From: Diatrype stigma
Lineage: Eukaryota > Ascomycota > Sordariomycetes > Xylariales > Diatrypaceae
Direction: 5' to 3'
Assembly: GCA_022225965.2 (NCBI GenBank)
Contig: JAKJXP020000007.1
Coordinates: 372,001-436,000, forward strand
Length of the DNA stretch: 64,000 bases
Shown here: positions 1 through 13,882 of the stretch, piece after piece
Layout of the letters: the number at the start of each line of letters is the position of its first letter
How positions within the stretch are numbered: position 1 is the first letter of the stretch
Position numbers and translations under genes: made by a program
Notes under the pieces: model-generated
Databases searched by the model: none
Seen by the model: the letters and a program-made list of their open reading frames with translations, nothing else
What the model was told of the DNA's origin: nothing

Positions 1-1182
1 GGCCTACCATGGCCTACATGGTCTACATGGCCTGCCTACCATGGCCGACATGGCCTACATACATAGTACGCGCCTATATGCGTCCAGCAGCAGGCATCGT
101 TGTAGCATGACATCTAGACATGCACGTACATGGAGGGCAGATCAAGGTTACCATTCTGGCTGTCCAAGATACCATTGCAAGACCCCTCGATTTGATTGCC
201 TGCTGCATTAGTGGCCGCCTGAGGGCCCTTAGGTAGGTATTCGGTTCGGTTACCTGTTGGTCTCCTGTACACCCAGTTCACGACCAGGTACATCCCTTCC
301 CAGTATCCTGCCCAGTACCAGTATCTGCGTCAGATCTCAGGGCGAGACTTGACTGGTGGCAGGGCCGGTGGGCACCTCACGAATCTGGAGTCGATGTGAT
401 AATATCTTATGTTTCTTTCCCCCCCTTCCTTCCCCCTTGGGTCTCTCGAGTAGCAGTCCCGTCCAGCGCGCGTAGATTGGCCGCCGAGCTTGTCCCCAGC
501 TCCAGTTGTACCCTGCCTATTTCTGCAAATACAACGTCTCTACTAGGCCGGACCCATTGTCATGTCGGACGAGGAACACCGTGAGACTTATTTATCAAAG
601 ATGATCGTCTATGGAAAATGCACACCCCAGTTCGGTGGAGATCTGCTCTCTGGTGCCAACACATCAATATGGGTCACTCACTTCGAGAGCCGCATCTCGG
701 TGCGTCTGTAAACAATTTTCTTCGATTTCGTCTTGAGATATCCCTGCCCCACAAGAACAACACATTTCTGCAATAAATCACACATGTCTCGCTGTCGATG
801 GATCGTCCTTCTGCACCGCAGCCCTGAATACGTAGCTGACCTCCTTCCATCACCACCACCATAACCACCACCACCACACCTCTGCCTCGTAGTACAAGCT
901 CGACCTCGACACGCTTACTGCTGCCTTACCAGTGCCGGCCTTTACCTCTCTTTACCTTGTGCCCCTTCCCCACGGTTGGGCTCGACTGCATACTCGAAAA
1001 GCATCTGGACCTCCCTATCCCACGCTGCCCTGAAACCTTCGTCTCGAGGTTTCACACGTCCCTGGCCAGCCTACCGCGGAGCGTGATACTCCTCGGATCG
1101 GTTTCTTTCTTTGTCTTCTCTCTCCGTCGCCCGGCCCAATTCGCTCCAATCGCGAAGTCATCGAAGCCAGCGAGTAAGCAAT
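1..1182. other. Intergenic left edge and leader of the dsRBD gene
   Basis: No gene is recognisable. Bases 1-60 are a degenerate tandem array built on CATGGCCTA. From about 830 to 1180 the plus strand becomes pyrimidine-rich, as fungal 5' leaders do, and runs into the ATG at 1183. Confidence 0.6.
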
Positions 1183-1994
1183 ATGGGAGGCTTCTACATT
1201 CAGTACCTTGAGAGTAAGTTGCCGGGTTTCGGGAACCTCATGACATGACGTGACGTTGAAGAAATTCCATCTCCAAATTATCCTCAAGGATGCATGCTGT
1301 GGGGCTGAGCGTTGGGTGTTCGTCTGACATGTGGGCGAACCCCTGCATCATCATCGGAACGTGCAGGCTTCCATCGTGTTCCTGACAGGATACTGAGCAA
1401 CCCATGCGGGAGAGATATTAAAATCCCACGTGCCCTCACAGATTCTGAATGCAACTTCGCATATAGATCTGGAGAGGAAGGGGGGTGTCTTCGCCGTTGG
1501 GCTGTCATGCATGCAGGGATTTTTTCCCCTTCCCTTCTCGATCTCTCCCTCTCCCCGCGTCATCGGTCCTGCATACATGGCGCAGCACCCTCGTCACTGA
1601 ACACGAATTTCCCCAGGAACCAGCTGCTAACTTCGATCCGATAGGCTTGTGCCGGCGTCGTGGGTGGCAAGACCCTACCTACGAGTGCTATCGGGACACC
1701 AGCGGGTACACTTGTCTCGTGCTGGTCAATGGCCGAGAATACCAGACGGACATTGCGTACGAATCAGATGTCCTGGCCCAGGAGAATGCCGCGATGAGAG
1801 CCTTCATGGTTTGCCGGAACTTCTCCGTCAACGGAGGCATGCTTGCCCGTAATGGCGTGGTCCAGGGCCTCCCAGCCAATGACTCGGGCAAGCGCAAGAA
1901 GTCTCGCCAGGTAATAAGCCACAGCCATAGGGAGAGCCGCCACCACCGATCGGGTCACCACTCGAGCAGCAGCTCCACGGCGTCCTTCGAGTGA
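1183..1994 (+). CDS. Small double-stranded RNA-binding-domain protein
   Basis: Two exons, 1183-1213 and 1645-1994, encode 126 residues. The first exon gives MGGFYIQYLE and splits a codon at a GTAAGT donor. The second starts after a TAG acceptor 14 bases downstream of a GCTAAC branch point, and the phases agree (codon AGC). The product has the alpha-beta-beta-beta-alpha pattern of a dsRBM: an N-terminal helix, then YECYRDTSGYTCLVLVNG and REYQTDIAYES as strands, then a helix rich in Ala (QENAAMRAFMV). The C-terminus is a basic Ser/His/Arg tail, so nucleic-acid binding is likely. Function beyond RNA binding is unknown. The 431-base intron is long for this window. An ORF starting inside it at 1485 is a read-through artefact. 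Confidence 0.75.
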
Positions 1995-4900
1995 GGGGAC
2001 GATCTTGCCTGGCAGACAGTTCCCATTGGATGTGGTCCGACCAACCCCCTATACGGTTTCGGATTTGATTTTGATTTGATTTGATTTTTTTTTCAGCGAT
2101 TGGACATATGAAGAGCAAAAAGAGCGGGAAAAAACAGGAGGCGTCAAAAGACTGACATAAACAACCGGTGAAGCTTCACAGCTTATTATCTCCCTGGCAT
2201 ACGTTGCGGAACCACCTAATCCTTTTTGGGGGCACAGATCCCGCGTGAAGAGGGCCGAAAAAGGCCCAGACCAACAAAAAAAGCATAAAATCGACGATTC
2301 ACGACTCTGATGAAGAATTGAAACGACTTACGACACCAGCTAATCACGACCAAAATTTCTCTTCTGGCCAGCCACGGCGTGCCCACATCTGCGGCTTCTT
2401 CCCGGCAGTCCAACGGTGGTCTTTTCTTTCATTTACATATGATGATGAGCCATGTTCACTTCCCTTCAGCCTGTGGATCCACAGGACCAATGCCCGGAAT
2501 TTTACTATTTCATGACTATCTCTTCTTTCGCTCCTTTCCTCGGAGGCGAATCTGATCAGCCATTCGCGGCAGTCTATATATACGGATCCATGGCATTTCC
2601 AATTGCGAGGTACCGATTTGATGGACTTCCGAACCACTTTGGATAGAATATTTCGTGTTGTTTTTTGCCCACCCCTGAGCACGTCGCCGCCGGCAGCAGG
2701 AAATGAGTACGAGGACCAATTAATATCCACCCCTAGGACAGGAGCCCGGTCCGGTCGGGTCTCGTCTTGCCATTCTACCCATGGAGTTTTTCTTGGTCCT
2801 CTGTTCACTTAATTTCTCGACGAAATGCTGCTGCTCGAAGTTCGTTCGAGGGGAAAGCTGTAGAGCGTGATTTTAATAGGTGGTGGTTTTAGAAGGAAGG
2901 GCAGAGGCGACGATGATGACTAGAGCGAGGGATAAGGGGGGAGGAGGGCGATTTCTCTTGGACAGGGGTATTTCTCCCCTTCTGCTAATGACGGGTTGAC
3001 GAGTTCGGGGTAGCTTGTTGTTGGATGGGGGGGTGACCGTCGACTTTGCTTATACACTCTGCTCTCAGGGGTAGACCCACATGATGGATGACTTAACGAC
3101 TTGATGCTCACGACTTTAAATTCAATTTTAACGACTTTTCTATAATTACCGGGCGATTGTAGCAAGACAGTAAAGTTAGACTCTCTAACGTCCCTCTTTT
3201 GTGTCTTCTCAAGATGGGCCGCACTTTGCACCTCAACTATCAGATGTCTCGTTGACTATGTAGCTAGTGACTTGGCGCGAAGAAGAATAAAGTAGCATTC
3301 TCAAATGGACTATGAATTAAGTAGATGGGTGCGCTGATCAGTGGTGGTGGCGGCGAGTAGGCAAGACGACTAGGAGAACGGAAGAGGGTGATGGCTCGTG
3401 AAGAGATCAAAACTTCGAAAATATTAGTGTTGAGGTTCGACGACAGGGACCGGCGGCGGCGGCGGTAGAAAATGAAGTATGTCCCGTCACAGTCCATGTG
3501 CCCGTGTCGCACGACCATCACCAACCAATACGTACTGTATTGTACCCAGTTTGTGACATGCTATAGTTAATTACTTTGTGTGGATTACCTACCTGGCTTA
3601 CCCCGGATTATCATCTATCGTTTATCGATCCACGATGTTGATCTTTCGGGAGATCTGCAAGCAAGCAAGCAATCGTGCGGCGGCCCAAGCTTTCCTCTTC
3701 TCTTGTTTCGATCGGACTGGATCATCTTTCTCTTGTTTTCTATTTAATTTTTTTATTTTTTATTTGCCTACACATCAAACCTGCAATGCGATACTTACGT
3801 AGTTAGACAGACCAACTCGATTGCTCTCGCGTCTTTACATCGCCCCCGCCCCCCCTGTTCATATCGCCCAGCCGTTACTGTCGCGGCTGCAACCGTCACA
3901 CACTCCCGCACGGGGAAACGAACATATCGGACGGTTAGTTTCTTTTACATACTGTACACGCTTAAGCTATTGTGCACACCCACCTGAAGGGTGCTGCTGT
4001 TAGAGAGTGGGTATGGTCCCTACCTACATAATGGCAACCAACCATCATTGACAACCTGGAAGTGTTCCAAGGCTCGAAGTTGCTATGGGCAAGCCCCTGC
4101 ATTAGGGTTAGGGGTTCAACAACGACTATGTAGTATTTCTCCAACTGCTAGTTAACTGCCCACCCATGTAAACACGATCAACTTACAGTACATGCACGTA
4201 GGGAGGTGTGGTGTAGGGAATAAACTTGGCTATACTAATAACCAGTGGGATTGAACCGCCACTCATAACACTCTAGTTGGTACCTACCTACCTATAGTCA
4301 TACCTATCTCCATGCTCTATACTAGCTACATCATTCTCCCTTTTCTTTTCTTTTCTTTTCTTTAACGACACGCGTATTTGCCTCTCCGCCGATATCTACG
4401 GGGTACTTAGACTATATGCACGTTATACTGGGCCGGGCTGGGCCGGGCTGGGCTGACTGGTCAGGATGCTGCTACGCACTTCTCTTGCAGTGCAGGGATC
4501 AGGGGCGTAATAGTGTGGCATCACGGAATTCTCCGGTGCAGCGGGCGCTCGATTGCGCGCATGGTGGTCTCGAACTTCGGCCCCAGATATAACTAACTAC
4601 GAAGTATAAACAACATGACCATCACCAAGTCTAGTAGGGCACGCTTCAATGCGAAATGGACATAACGCCGGCCTCGCCACTTTGCTTGCTTGCTTCCGAG
4701 GTAGGTAGTTATCAGCACTGATGGTGGGTTTGTTGGTGTATCAAGTAACTCACAAGCCAATGGGACTGGCTGTAAATGGACAGTTTATATAGCGCTGTGC
4801 CACATAGAATATTCATATAGGGGCCAACATGATATATCTTCGTAGGGTACGTACCGCGATAGACAGGACGGCTTATTTGCTGAGATGCTGTAGTTGTTGC

Positions 4901-5200
4901 CCGTCGTCTTACCAATACATAATGGTGTACTTACTATCAACGTTCGTGGCGAAAAGAATAAAGACTGTGCCGGATTGATGCTTCAAAGAGAGCTTAAGGT
5001 TCCATCCGACTCGGCTGGACCGGTTTGCCGCGAAGGACGAATTGTAGGTGCTTCCAACTTATATATACACTTTGGCATGATCTACTACGGCAGGTGATGT
5101 AGTAGGGAATGCCATGGTGTGTAATGAGATTCGATCTTTGTCCCTGGTTAGCCAGCATGCTCTGAAATCAAGATAGCATTGGGTCCCTAGGATGGACGCA

Positions 5201-5225
5201 TCTCTCTCTCTCTCTCTCTCTCTCC

Positions 5226-5294
<69 letters not shown>
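5201..5294. repeat. Compound microsatellite (TC)n-(AC)n-(AT)n
   Basis: Three abutting perfect dinucleotide runs: TC at about 5201-5224, AC at about 5227-5262 and AT at about 5263-5294. ORFs reading through here on both strands are low-complexity artefacts. Confidence 0.98.
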
Positions 5295-5296
<2 letters not shown>

Positions 5297-8200
5297 CCGT
5301 CTCTCAAAGAGAGCATCATACCCAAGCGCCTGCACCATCATGGTAACCTACCTACCTATATATATATATGCCTACCTAGCTCATCCATAGATCACGTGGT
5401 TCGGCTGGCCCTGGGCGACTGCCCATGAACTCACTCTACTAACAACCTTCGATCGCCAGAAAGTTTGCATATGAGCAGTTGGGACAGTCGATATAGAGAT
5501 TAAGGTGTATGGCGTAGGTAGTGTGATATAATAGCAAATATCTCGTGAGTCTATTTCTCGAGCTCTAGCACCAGTCTGGCAAGGAACTGCGGGACTTCTT
5601 AGCGACAATCACAGAACCCTCCCCTTCTCTCTCTCTCTGCGTGGGTAGGTGGGCATGTGTGTGTCTGTTTGTCTCCGAACCTTCGTTCAGACTTCATTCA
5701 TTCCCTACCTAAGGACAGCGACGCTAAGATGCCGCCTTGTCGCCGCCGCTATCGTGGACTTCGCCATCCTCACCAAGTCCCACGAGCTCGAGGGTAAGGA
5801 CCAGCTAGCATAAGAAGTCTCTAGGGTTGATCGCATCCCGCCATCTGGAATGTCCTAAATAGAGGTCTGCTTCGTCATCTATGGGGCGGTTTTCGCTCCA
5901 AGAAAGAGCAGAGACTTCCGAGTCGACCCCACCTATCGGCTCATTTATCGCTATAGAAACAAGAGTCTTGGTTTGAAACGTCGTCGTTGCTGTGGCTGTG
6001 TTGCAGCTGTGAGGTGCGCTGTGGAACGGGCCATCTTTCCCGCACATGGGCGTAGACATTGGCGATGCATCACGAACGAAGAAAGGTCCGCCGGATCGTC
6101 AGCGAGAGCCGGCACAACACCTTCTCGCGCGTGGGCGTAATCACCAGGTCGGACAACCTCCGAATCCAGACCCAGATCCAGATCCAAGGCCTGCTGGGCT
6201 ACTCAGTACCATCGCCATCGCGAGAACCCATGCGACTCCTTTGCTGGACTACCCAAGACTCTTCTTCCCCGGCGGGGTCCTCCCTCCCAGGTACATGCAT
6301 GGTATATGGATCATTACCATTGCTTATGTTTGCTCTTCTCTTAGAAAATAAACTTCGTGCTCCTAGGCCACGGCCCCCCTCACCTCCATCGGCAAAGCCG
6401 GCATCTGCGTGAGCAAGGCACGGAGGAGACTGGCTTCGGTAAGTGTGCCTTTGGCCGTGTCGGTAGGCTTTGTGACTGACTGAAAGGGGCGCAATGCTGC
6501 AACCTCCCCCGATGCACAGTCAACAGCGCCCCTACGACACCGAAAATGACTCCTTCGTTGGGCCCCTGATTACGCTCCGAGATATCTGACTCGTTGGCTA
6601 AAAAGTGGACAGGCACGCCTATGTGGGCGAGTTGCCTTGACGGTGATCTTGAACAGGGGGTTTGAATATCTTATCCCCTTGGTATATCCATCATTACCCG
6701 GCTTGGGTGCACGACCGCGATGGTGTCAGTCAGATAAGAAGGACCCTTGACTCTTCGAGGATGGCAACCTGAAAGCGGAGAAGTCGTCTCCGCTCCTACT
6801 TGCTTGGGGTCGAACACGCGATTGCTCTATAGTCGAGGCAACTGTCATGATACCAGGCAACAAAGACGCCAATGTATAATGAGGGGTATTTATCATCTAA
6901 GGGGTCCAAGGGGGTCCTAGGGGTTTTCGGAATACTACCTACTACGAGGGGCGCGATATACGTAATATACTGCAGGCCATGATAAGCTTATCACACGATG
7001 CCCACCGATAAGGCTATCTTTGCTCTTGGTGTGGAATATAAGGTTAGAGATCCCCTGCAAGGGGTTCCAGAACGTGGGTATTGGTAGGTGCACCGTGGCT
7101 GATTGTCACTGACCACGGCGACTGTTTCGGTAACTACTTAAATAGTAACTTGTGTGCTTAGTTAGATAGGTATGTATGTGTTATCCAACCATTCGGAGCT
7201 CGTTTCAGCAATGATTTCCGCGATCTACTCGAGGTAAAAAAAAAGCTTCCAGGTTCAAAGGTGTCAGCTTCGGGCGAGCCCGCCCGCCACGACCTTGGGC
7301 CTTGGGAGCATTCCCAGATGACCAAGGTGACCAAGGCGATGGATGGAGGATGGGCAACGACCGGGAGGCTCTGACTTGAACAAAAGGCCAGGGAAGAAGT
7401 CAGACTAAGCAGTCACGGGGGGCGGCTAGATTGAACACGAGAAAATAGAGACCCGTAATAACGAAGGGGCGGCGCCGCTGCGAGCTTGCGACCGCTGCGG
7501 CAATGTGCCAGCGAGCGGTCGCCTCACCGAACCCACTGGTTTTCGAGTCCGGCCCCGATTCGAGGCTCTGGCTCGTCAGTCGCACGAAACGCCCGGCATC
7601 AACTAGTTGTCGTTGGTGTCTGCTTATGACTTGCATGGCTCCGACAGCAGCTGACTTCAGACTACCTACATATGATATGTATGTAGTGGCTAACTATATG
7701 GCCTCACCTCGGGTGTCGGTCGAGAGGTTGGACCTGGATGGCACGAGATGGGGTAGCAATGGGAATATTACCTAGCAGCCTAGGTACCCAGGTAGGCTAT
7801 ACACGAGGTAGGTAGACGGTAGTACGCAGGAAGGTTCCGATGGGTTTCAGAGAAATTAAGAGGCTCTTGCAAATTGCAGCATCGCGGCAATTTCTCAAAC
7901 TCAATAATTTATCGAACTCAATAATAGAACAAAGGAAATTCCGGAAATTCCACGCTTCCATGCCTCAATGCCTCAATGCCTCGTGGGATGGACCGGCACG
8001 GGATTGGTTCAAACTCACCTCTCCCCCTTTCGAGGCTTGCCTAGTAGGTGGGGGCTAGCCGAGTTAGGCTGTGCTGGGGCCCCACCATCTGCCAAGATAG
8101 GCATGGCAAACCTGGCAGGGTGCAGTAGGTTCCAAGGTTGTGCTCCCCGAACTAGAATCGTTCGGAAATCGCAGGGTGGGGTTCACAAGCATTTGATTAA

Positions 8201-8438
8201 ATAATTTCGGCCCTGATGTACAGTAGCATGTCATCTTCAAGGGCCAAGGGCTGTAAGACGAGACGAAAGGATGGGATGGAGAGAGGAAAGAAGGAAAGAA
8301 GCGAGAGGATGAGCAGCGACAGTACCTAGAAGGGAGTGGCAGTGGTGTCGAATACCAGTCGACCTACCTAAAAAAGAGCCAGCCTCGATGTCGCAATGGG
8401 TCGCAATGGCCCCAATGCCACGATGCTCACCAGGCAGG

Positions 8439-8474
8439 TACATACATATGTACATACATACATACATACATACC
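8439..8474. repeat. CATA tetranucleotide microsatellite
   Basis: About eight near-perfect copies of CATA, interrupted once by a TATG step. Confidence 0.9.
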
Positions 8475-9174
8475 CGAATAACCTGAGATACTTAAATGGG
8501 GGAGGGCACCACCAGCTCTGCGTTAATGTGAGCACGTACGAAGTACAGCAAGGGTGATCTCGTGTACCAAAGCGCGACTTTCTTAGTAAATTTCAGTTTA
8601 ACAGGCTAACAAAAATTCAAGGTGTCCTTACGGTATTCTCCTTATTAGAACCAGCTTCCCTTTGCCTCGACAGCAACGTCTTGAGACTTTTCTTTTGAAT
8701 CAGCACCGTTCTGCATTTTTCTCTTGTTGTGAAAATATTATCCTTCTCCTTCCATCTATCGACGGTTCAATACGAGCATCCAACTCAGCACACATCAAAA
8801 CCAAGTGATCCAAGTCCTGCGCTGCCGTGCCTGCTGTGCCTGCCGTGCCTGCTGTGCGGTACTTGCCTGTACATCGTACGACGATCAGCCGCCCTCCATC
8901 TGCCAGCCGGTTAAGACCACTACCGTTGCTAGCCCTACATGGTCCCTACATGCTAGTGCCCTATATACATACCTACATACCTACATAGGAGACCTTCTTC
9001 TGGCCCCGACTCCTTTCTTGAACACCACATCTCCAGACCACAACTCCAGTCTAGTGTCGTTGCCATTATATAGTCACCATCAAGCCCTATACAGCTTCAG
9101 GTCGACTATTATACTACACTCGTTTAACTATTCTATACTTGACAATCCTCGATTTTCCTCAATAATCTCTCATA

Positions 9175-10595
9175 ATGAAGGGTAAGGCACCAATACAGTC
9201 CCATCACCAACGCCGTCACCGCCTTGGCCTCGACAGCCGACGTCGAGCACTCGGCATTTAGCGTTCTCCGTTCAACATTCAGCATTCAACATTCAGCATT
9301 GAGCCTTCCTATACACGATCACCAGCTAACCATGCATTCTCAACAGCCCTTATTCTCGTCGGCGGCTTTGGCACGCGTCTGCGTCCTCTTGTACGTTTTG
9401 CCTGCACCTTGTGTGCCATCGAGATCTAAAACTGGGCGCCAGATGCCCGTTCCGATCCAAATCCGCTAACAGCAATCCTCCAGACCCTTACCATGCCCAA
9501 GCCCCTTGTCGAATTCGCAAACAAGCCCATGATCATGCACCAGATCGAGGCTTTGGCAGCCGTTGGCGTCACCGATGTCGTCCTTGCCGTAAACTACCGA
9601 CCAGAGATAATGGAGAGAGTATTGGGCGAGGTTGGTTGAGTCCCGAGCCCAGATGTGTGTTGTCATTTTACCTAATATGCCTGTTCCCCATATAGTACGG
9701 AGAGAAGCTGGGTGTCAAGATCCATTTCTCCCTGGAGCCCGAACCTCTCGGTACCGCCGGTCCCCTGAAGCTTGCCGAGGAAATTCTCGCTAAGAACGAC
9801 GAACCTTTCTTCGTGCTGAACTCCGATGTCACATGCGAGTATCCCTTCAACGAGATTGCTAGCTTCCACAAGGCCCATGGCGAGGAGGGCACGATCGTTG
9901 TCACCAAGGTCGAGGAGCCCTCGAAGTACGGTGTTATTGTCCACAAGCCCAACCATCCGTCACGTATCGACCGGTTCGTCGAGAAGCCTGTCGAGTTCGT
10001 CGGAAACCGTATCAATGCCGGTATCTACATGCTGAACCCCTCGGTTCTCAGCCGTATCGAGAAGAACCGGCCTACCTCGATCGAACAGGAAACTTTCCCG
10101 GCCATCGTCCGTGACGGCCAACTTCACTCGTTCGACTTGGAGGGCTTCTGGATGGATGTCGGTCAGCCCAAGGATTTCCTGACTGGCACCTGCCTCTACC
10201 TGTCTGCTCTGGCCAAGAAGAAATCCGAGCTTCTCGCCCCGCTGTCCGAGAGCTACGTCCACGGCGGCAATGTCATGATCGACGAGACGGCTAAAATCGG
10301 CAAGAACTGCCGAATTGGCCCGAATGTTGTTATCGGCAAGGGCTGTGTCATTGGTGATGGTGTTCGATTGCAGCGCTGCACCCTACTACCAGGATCCAAG
10401 GTCAAGGACCATGCCTGGATCAAGAGCACCATTGTCGGCTGGAACAGCTCCGTCGGCAAGTGGGCTCGTCTGGAGAATGTGACCGTACTGGGTGACGATG
10501 TCACGATCGGCGACGAGATCTACGTCAACGGCGGCAGCGTCCTTCCCCACAAGAGCATCAAGGCGAACGTCGACGTGCCAGCCATCATTATGTAA
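9175..10595 (+). CDS. MPG1: GDP-mannose pyrophosphorylase (mannose-1-phosphate guanylyltransferase)
   Basis: Makes GDP-mannose from GTP and mannose-1-phosphate in the cytosol, the mannosyl donor for N- and O-glycans, GPI anchors and wall mannan. Four exons: 9175-9181, 9347-9390, 9484-9630 and 9696-10595, giving 365 residues, the usual fungal length. Exon 1 is only 7 bases (Met-Lys plus one base). The nucleotide-binding signature [11 protein letters not shown] is split by an intron, followed by [12 protein letters not shown]. The C-terminal third has left-handed beta-helix hexapeptides ([17 protein letters not shown]) and ends in the conserved IIM. The third intron has a GTTGGT donor. Splitting the N-terminus into tiny exons is typical of ascomycete orthologues. 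Identity is secure. Confidence 0.97.
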
Positions 10596-12423
10596 TGGAG
10601 TGGGCATCTTCCCAAGAGCGGCGTCGCCATATTTTCGGCTTTCTACTTCGTTCCGTTATATACGTGGCATTTTTCGGTTGCTCTTACGATCTCGTAATAC
10701 CCTGTTCGCATTCATCTTCTTCCACGGAAAATCTCTCCTCACATTTGATCCGGTTTCCGCGTTGGTAACAAGCAGGATGGCGTTTGTGGTTGGCATGCCC
10801 GCATAGATGACAGCAACAGTTGCACTCCGGCTGTTTGTAGAACGTTTTAGGGTTGGAACGGGTTCACTAGGGAAAATAATGGTCGTTACGACATGTGGTC
10901 ATCACGGTCATGGTCGGGGATGAGAGGTAATGGTACGAGTGATTATGACCACCAAAATATGGTGTGAGGGAGTATAGCATGTCGTTTCACGCTTTGTTTC
11001 GGTGCGGGAGAAAAAGTCGGTATCACATTGGTGGCGGTAGTGGTGGTCTTGATCGTCTCAAGCCTCCCAGAAAACGGGGCGTACCAACCTCTGCTTTTCT
11101 CTCACTTCACTGTCTGTCCAGCCCCAGCATAAAGTATACAGCACACTGCTTTCGATGTAGGCAGGACCACGAATGTTGGTACAGGTTCGGGGTTTAGACG
11201 CGCTACATAGATCGGCATAGTCGAGAAGCAACACCTGAATGTAATAAATAATGCGATGTGCAGATTCTGCGTTTAGTTACGAGCCTTTGATTTAACAATA
11301 CGGCCATGTCTACTTGATACGGCCCTGCATATTTCTCGCCCGGTCCTCGCGACACGATAGACAGACGACTACTTCACTATTCGGTTGGGCATTGGCATGA
11401 TTTCCTCATTCAGCTCAGCTTAGCCTAACTACCTATGTACTGTATTGGCATTGGGTACAGGATGTATGAAGCACTCCGAATTCGCTTGAGGGCCTCCTTG
11501 CTCCCTCTGTTCAGCGACATGCCATACACTCAGTATGATTCGTTTCCTTGCTCCTCCTCGCCTCATTTCCACGTTGTCGACATTCTAATCCGTTGTCATT
11601 GCTGTCGAGAATTGTAGGTAATGGAATTGTTGCCGAGTCAAGAGGGAACGAGAACGAATGAAAGAAGCGAAAAGTGCGAATCTCCATTTTCTCCCTTGAG
11701 TATGTCCCTCTCATGATGGTATCCTGAGATGGTGTCTGACTGTCTGTCTGTGTACAAGGGGGGAATGGTGAAAATTCGTACCGGGTAGCGAAGAGCATCG
11801 ATGGGGGAATGAGTAGAGAGGAAATGCAGAAGGCTGGTTCATGAGAAACAAGCAAATAATGCCTCTCCATCTGAGAAATGTGATGGTCCGAGGTTGTGTC
11901 AGAAAGAAGAGAAGAGAAGGGGTGAGAATTCAAATCTGGACAGCGAAACCTCATACTCATATGCTCATCAACATCAGCATCAACATCGTCAACCATCGCG
12001 ATGCATGTACCATCCATGTCCTTTCACAGTTCATTCGTTGAAGTTGGCTGATGCGTATTTCCGTCCAGCTAGCTAGCTAGCTTAGCTAGTATTCTCTTTC
12101 CGTATGATGTCGGTCACTGCGGGTGATGTTGGTTAGCCAACGGGCTGAGAACGCAGGCGATGTATGGAGGTAGGTAGGTACCTAAGTTAGGTAGGCATGC
12201 ATGATATCTGCGTAATGAATACTTACTTTCCATCCCCGAGCAACATCGTTGAAGCGTTTGAGAACGAACGAGAAAGGAGGAAGGAAAAAGAAACAAGAAC
12301 AGAAGCTGAGCATTGCGATTCCCGTTCCATTCTCGCCTGATCCCGTCTGTTGCGTATGAGAGATGGTCGAGTGTGTGTGTGTGTGATTCTCGGGCTGGTT
12401 GGTTGGTTCGCTCAAGTCTGCTC
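10596..12423. other. Intergenic region after MPG1
   Basis: The 3' flank of MPG1 and of the convergent SRR1-like gene. A 168-codon minus-strand ORF at 11511-12017 has no recognisable domain and biased composition. TAGGTAGGTACCTA-type repeats lie at 12168-12196. No gene called. Confidence 0.6.
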
Positions 12424-13882
12424 TTACAAACCGCCGCCTGCAGCCGCGGCCGGCTGACGCGCCCAGAGCACGATCTTGCGGGTGCGTCTGGGATAGGGCA
12501 GCTCGATCTCAGCGTATCGCTCCAACATCTTCGCCACGCGAGGCGACCAGGGGTCCGTGCTAGATGTTCGTCCTCTTCGTTAGCTGGGTTTGTTTTCTTT
12601 TTCACTCCGGCTGCAAAGGACAGAAAGCAAGGGAAGCCAGAACAGGATAGACAGTAGGCAGCAGGAGAAAACAGCATGGGTATTATGAAATCAGGTAGCG
12701 TCTCGATAGAACTTACGACAACGAAGGCATGACCCCATTCGGCCAATGCACCCACTCGTTCTTGTCATTGTAATAAATCATCCCGGCCGGCCGGGCGATA
12801 TCCGCCACGATCTGCCTGACCGGAATGTTTGGGCTGATTGACACCACGAGGGTGCGCTCGTCGACGTCTAGAAAAGCTCTGGGGCTCTCCACGATGGTCG
12901 CGCCCGCGCGCGCCAGCACCACCTTGTCCTCATCCGTGTAGGCAGGCTCCTGCAAGATGATCTTCACCTCCTCGCCGGCGGAAGATGGCAGCTCCTCCTT
13001 CATCTCGTTGATAAAGGTTCTCATGGAGAATAGCATGGCATGCTGTACCATGTGGTCGGGATCGATCGCGGCCGACGGGTCCATGAGACTGCCACAGGCA
13101 AAGGCCACGATTTTGTCAACCTTGGCCAGGGCCGGCTGGGAGGTGATAATATCTTTGAGTTGCCAGAACTCCTCCGACTCCTCCCAGACGCCCCGGTGAG
13201 TCTCCAGGAGCGTGTCCAGATCGTCCACTGGCAGGGTCTCGTACTGCTGGAGCTCTCCATACTCGTTGCAGGGCTTGGCATCTGGGTACCCGACGCTGAT
13301 AGACTGATACACGGATGAGGCGTCTCTGTGTCTGGTGTCTTCCAGCAGCTCCTGGATCGAATAGAATATGATGTCCGCCTCGGCTCTGTGTACATCATGA
13401 TTGGTCAGTAAGATGTCATTATCATACTTGGCAAGATCATTGGTTACAAGGCCGCAGAGTGAGTGAGTGAAATGAGTGAGTGAATGAGTGAGTGAGGGTG
13501 GGTAAATGAGTGAACTTCGACCAAACCAGACCAAACCAAACCAACGATGGATACAGGCCAGAATATTGCAATATTCACTTCTAAAGGAGTAGCAGTCAAT
13601 GAGTGAGTGATGGACGACTTACTTGCGCCAATTGCCTGGGCCGCCGAGCTGGCACATATAGGTCGGAAACACCACGACCTCGGTCTCGTTACCCCGAATG
13701 TCGGGGATGGGAATTGAATTGAGTGGCTGATTCAACAGGTATTGAGCGAGGCGGTTGATAATCAGCTGGATGGTCTCCTTGCTGTAGAGGGCCACGCCCC
13801 CGAAGTAGAGGTTCTGGAGCTCCTGCTGGGCCGTGTGCACCGCCTCGCGGCGTCGTTGCGCTTCAGTGTTGGACGTAGACAT
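12424..13882 (-). CDS. SRR1-like domain protein
   Basis: Three exons on the minus strand, 13882-13623, 13385-12717 and 12559-12424, with matching phases, encode 354 residues. Both donors are GTAAGT, and a CTGAC branch point precedes the second exon. The C-terminal half carries the SRR1-like fold: VDKIVAFACGSL, then a segment on oxidised or bound substrate (KIILQEPAYTDEDK, GATIVESPRAFLDVDE, TLVVSISPNIPVRQIVADI). The family is named after Arabidopsis SRR1 and yeast Ber1. Its fungal members are common, and their biochemical role is not established. The 237-base first intron contains a GAGT-type repeat. Confidence 0.85.
13456..13497. repeat. GAGT tetranucleotide repeat inside an intron
   Basis: Imperfect GAGT/GAAT array lying wholly within the first intron of the SRR1-like gene. 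Confidence 0.9.

Larger units (their letters stand above)
1995..9174. other. Gene-poor 7-kb intergenic region
   Basis: I see no complete gene. The stretch holds a compound TC/AC/AT microsatellite (5201-5294), CATA repeats (8439-8474), copies of the TACCTA/TAGGTA motif (near 4281 and 7779-7814), and a GC-richer patch at 5725-6640 with exon-like fragments that do not join into a gene I can recognise. The last 400 bases are the pyrimidine-rich leader of MPG1. Confidence 0.55.

Noticed and set aside
5059..5428. ORFs on both strands through the TC/AC/AT tract
   Set aside because: Microsatellite translation only.
11511..12017. 168-codon minus-strand ORF
   Set aside because: No recognisable domain and biased composition in the 3' flank of MPG1.
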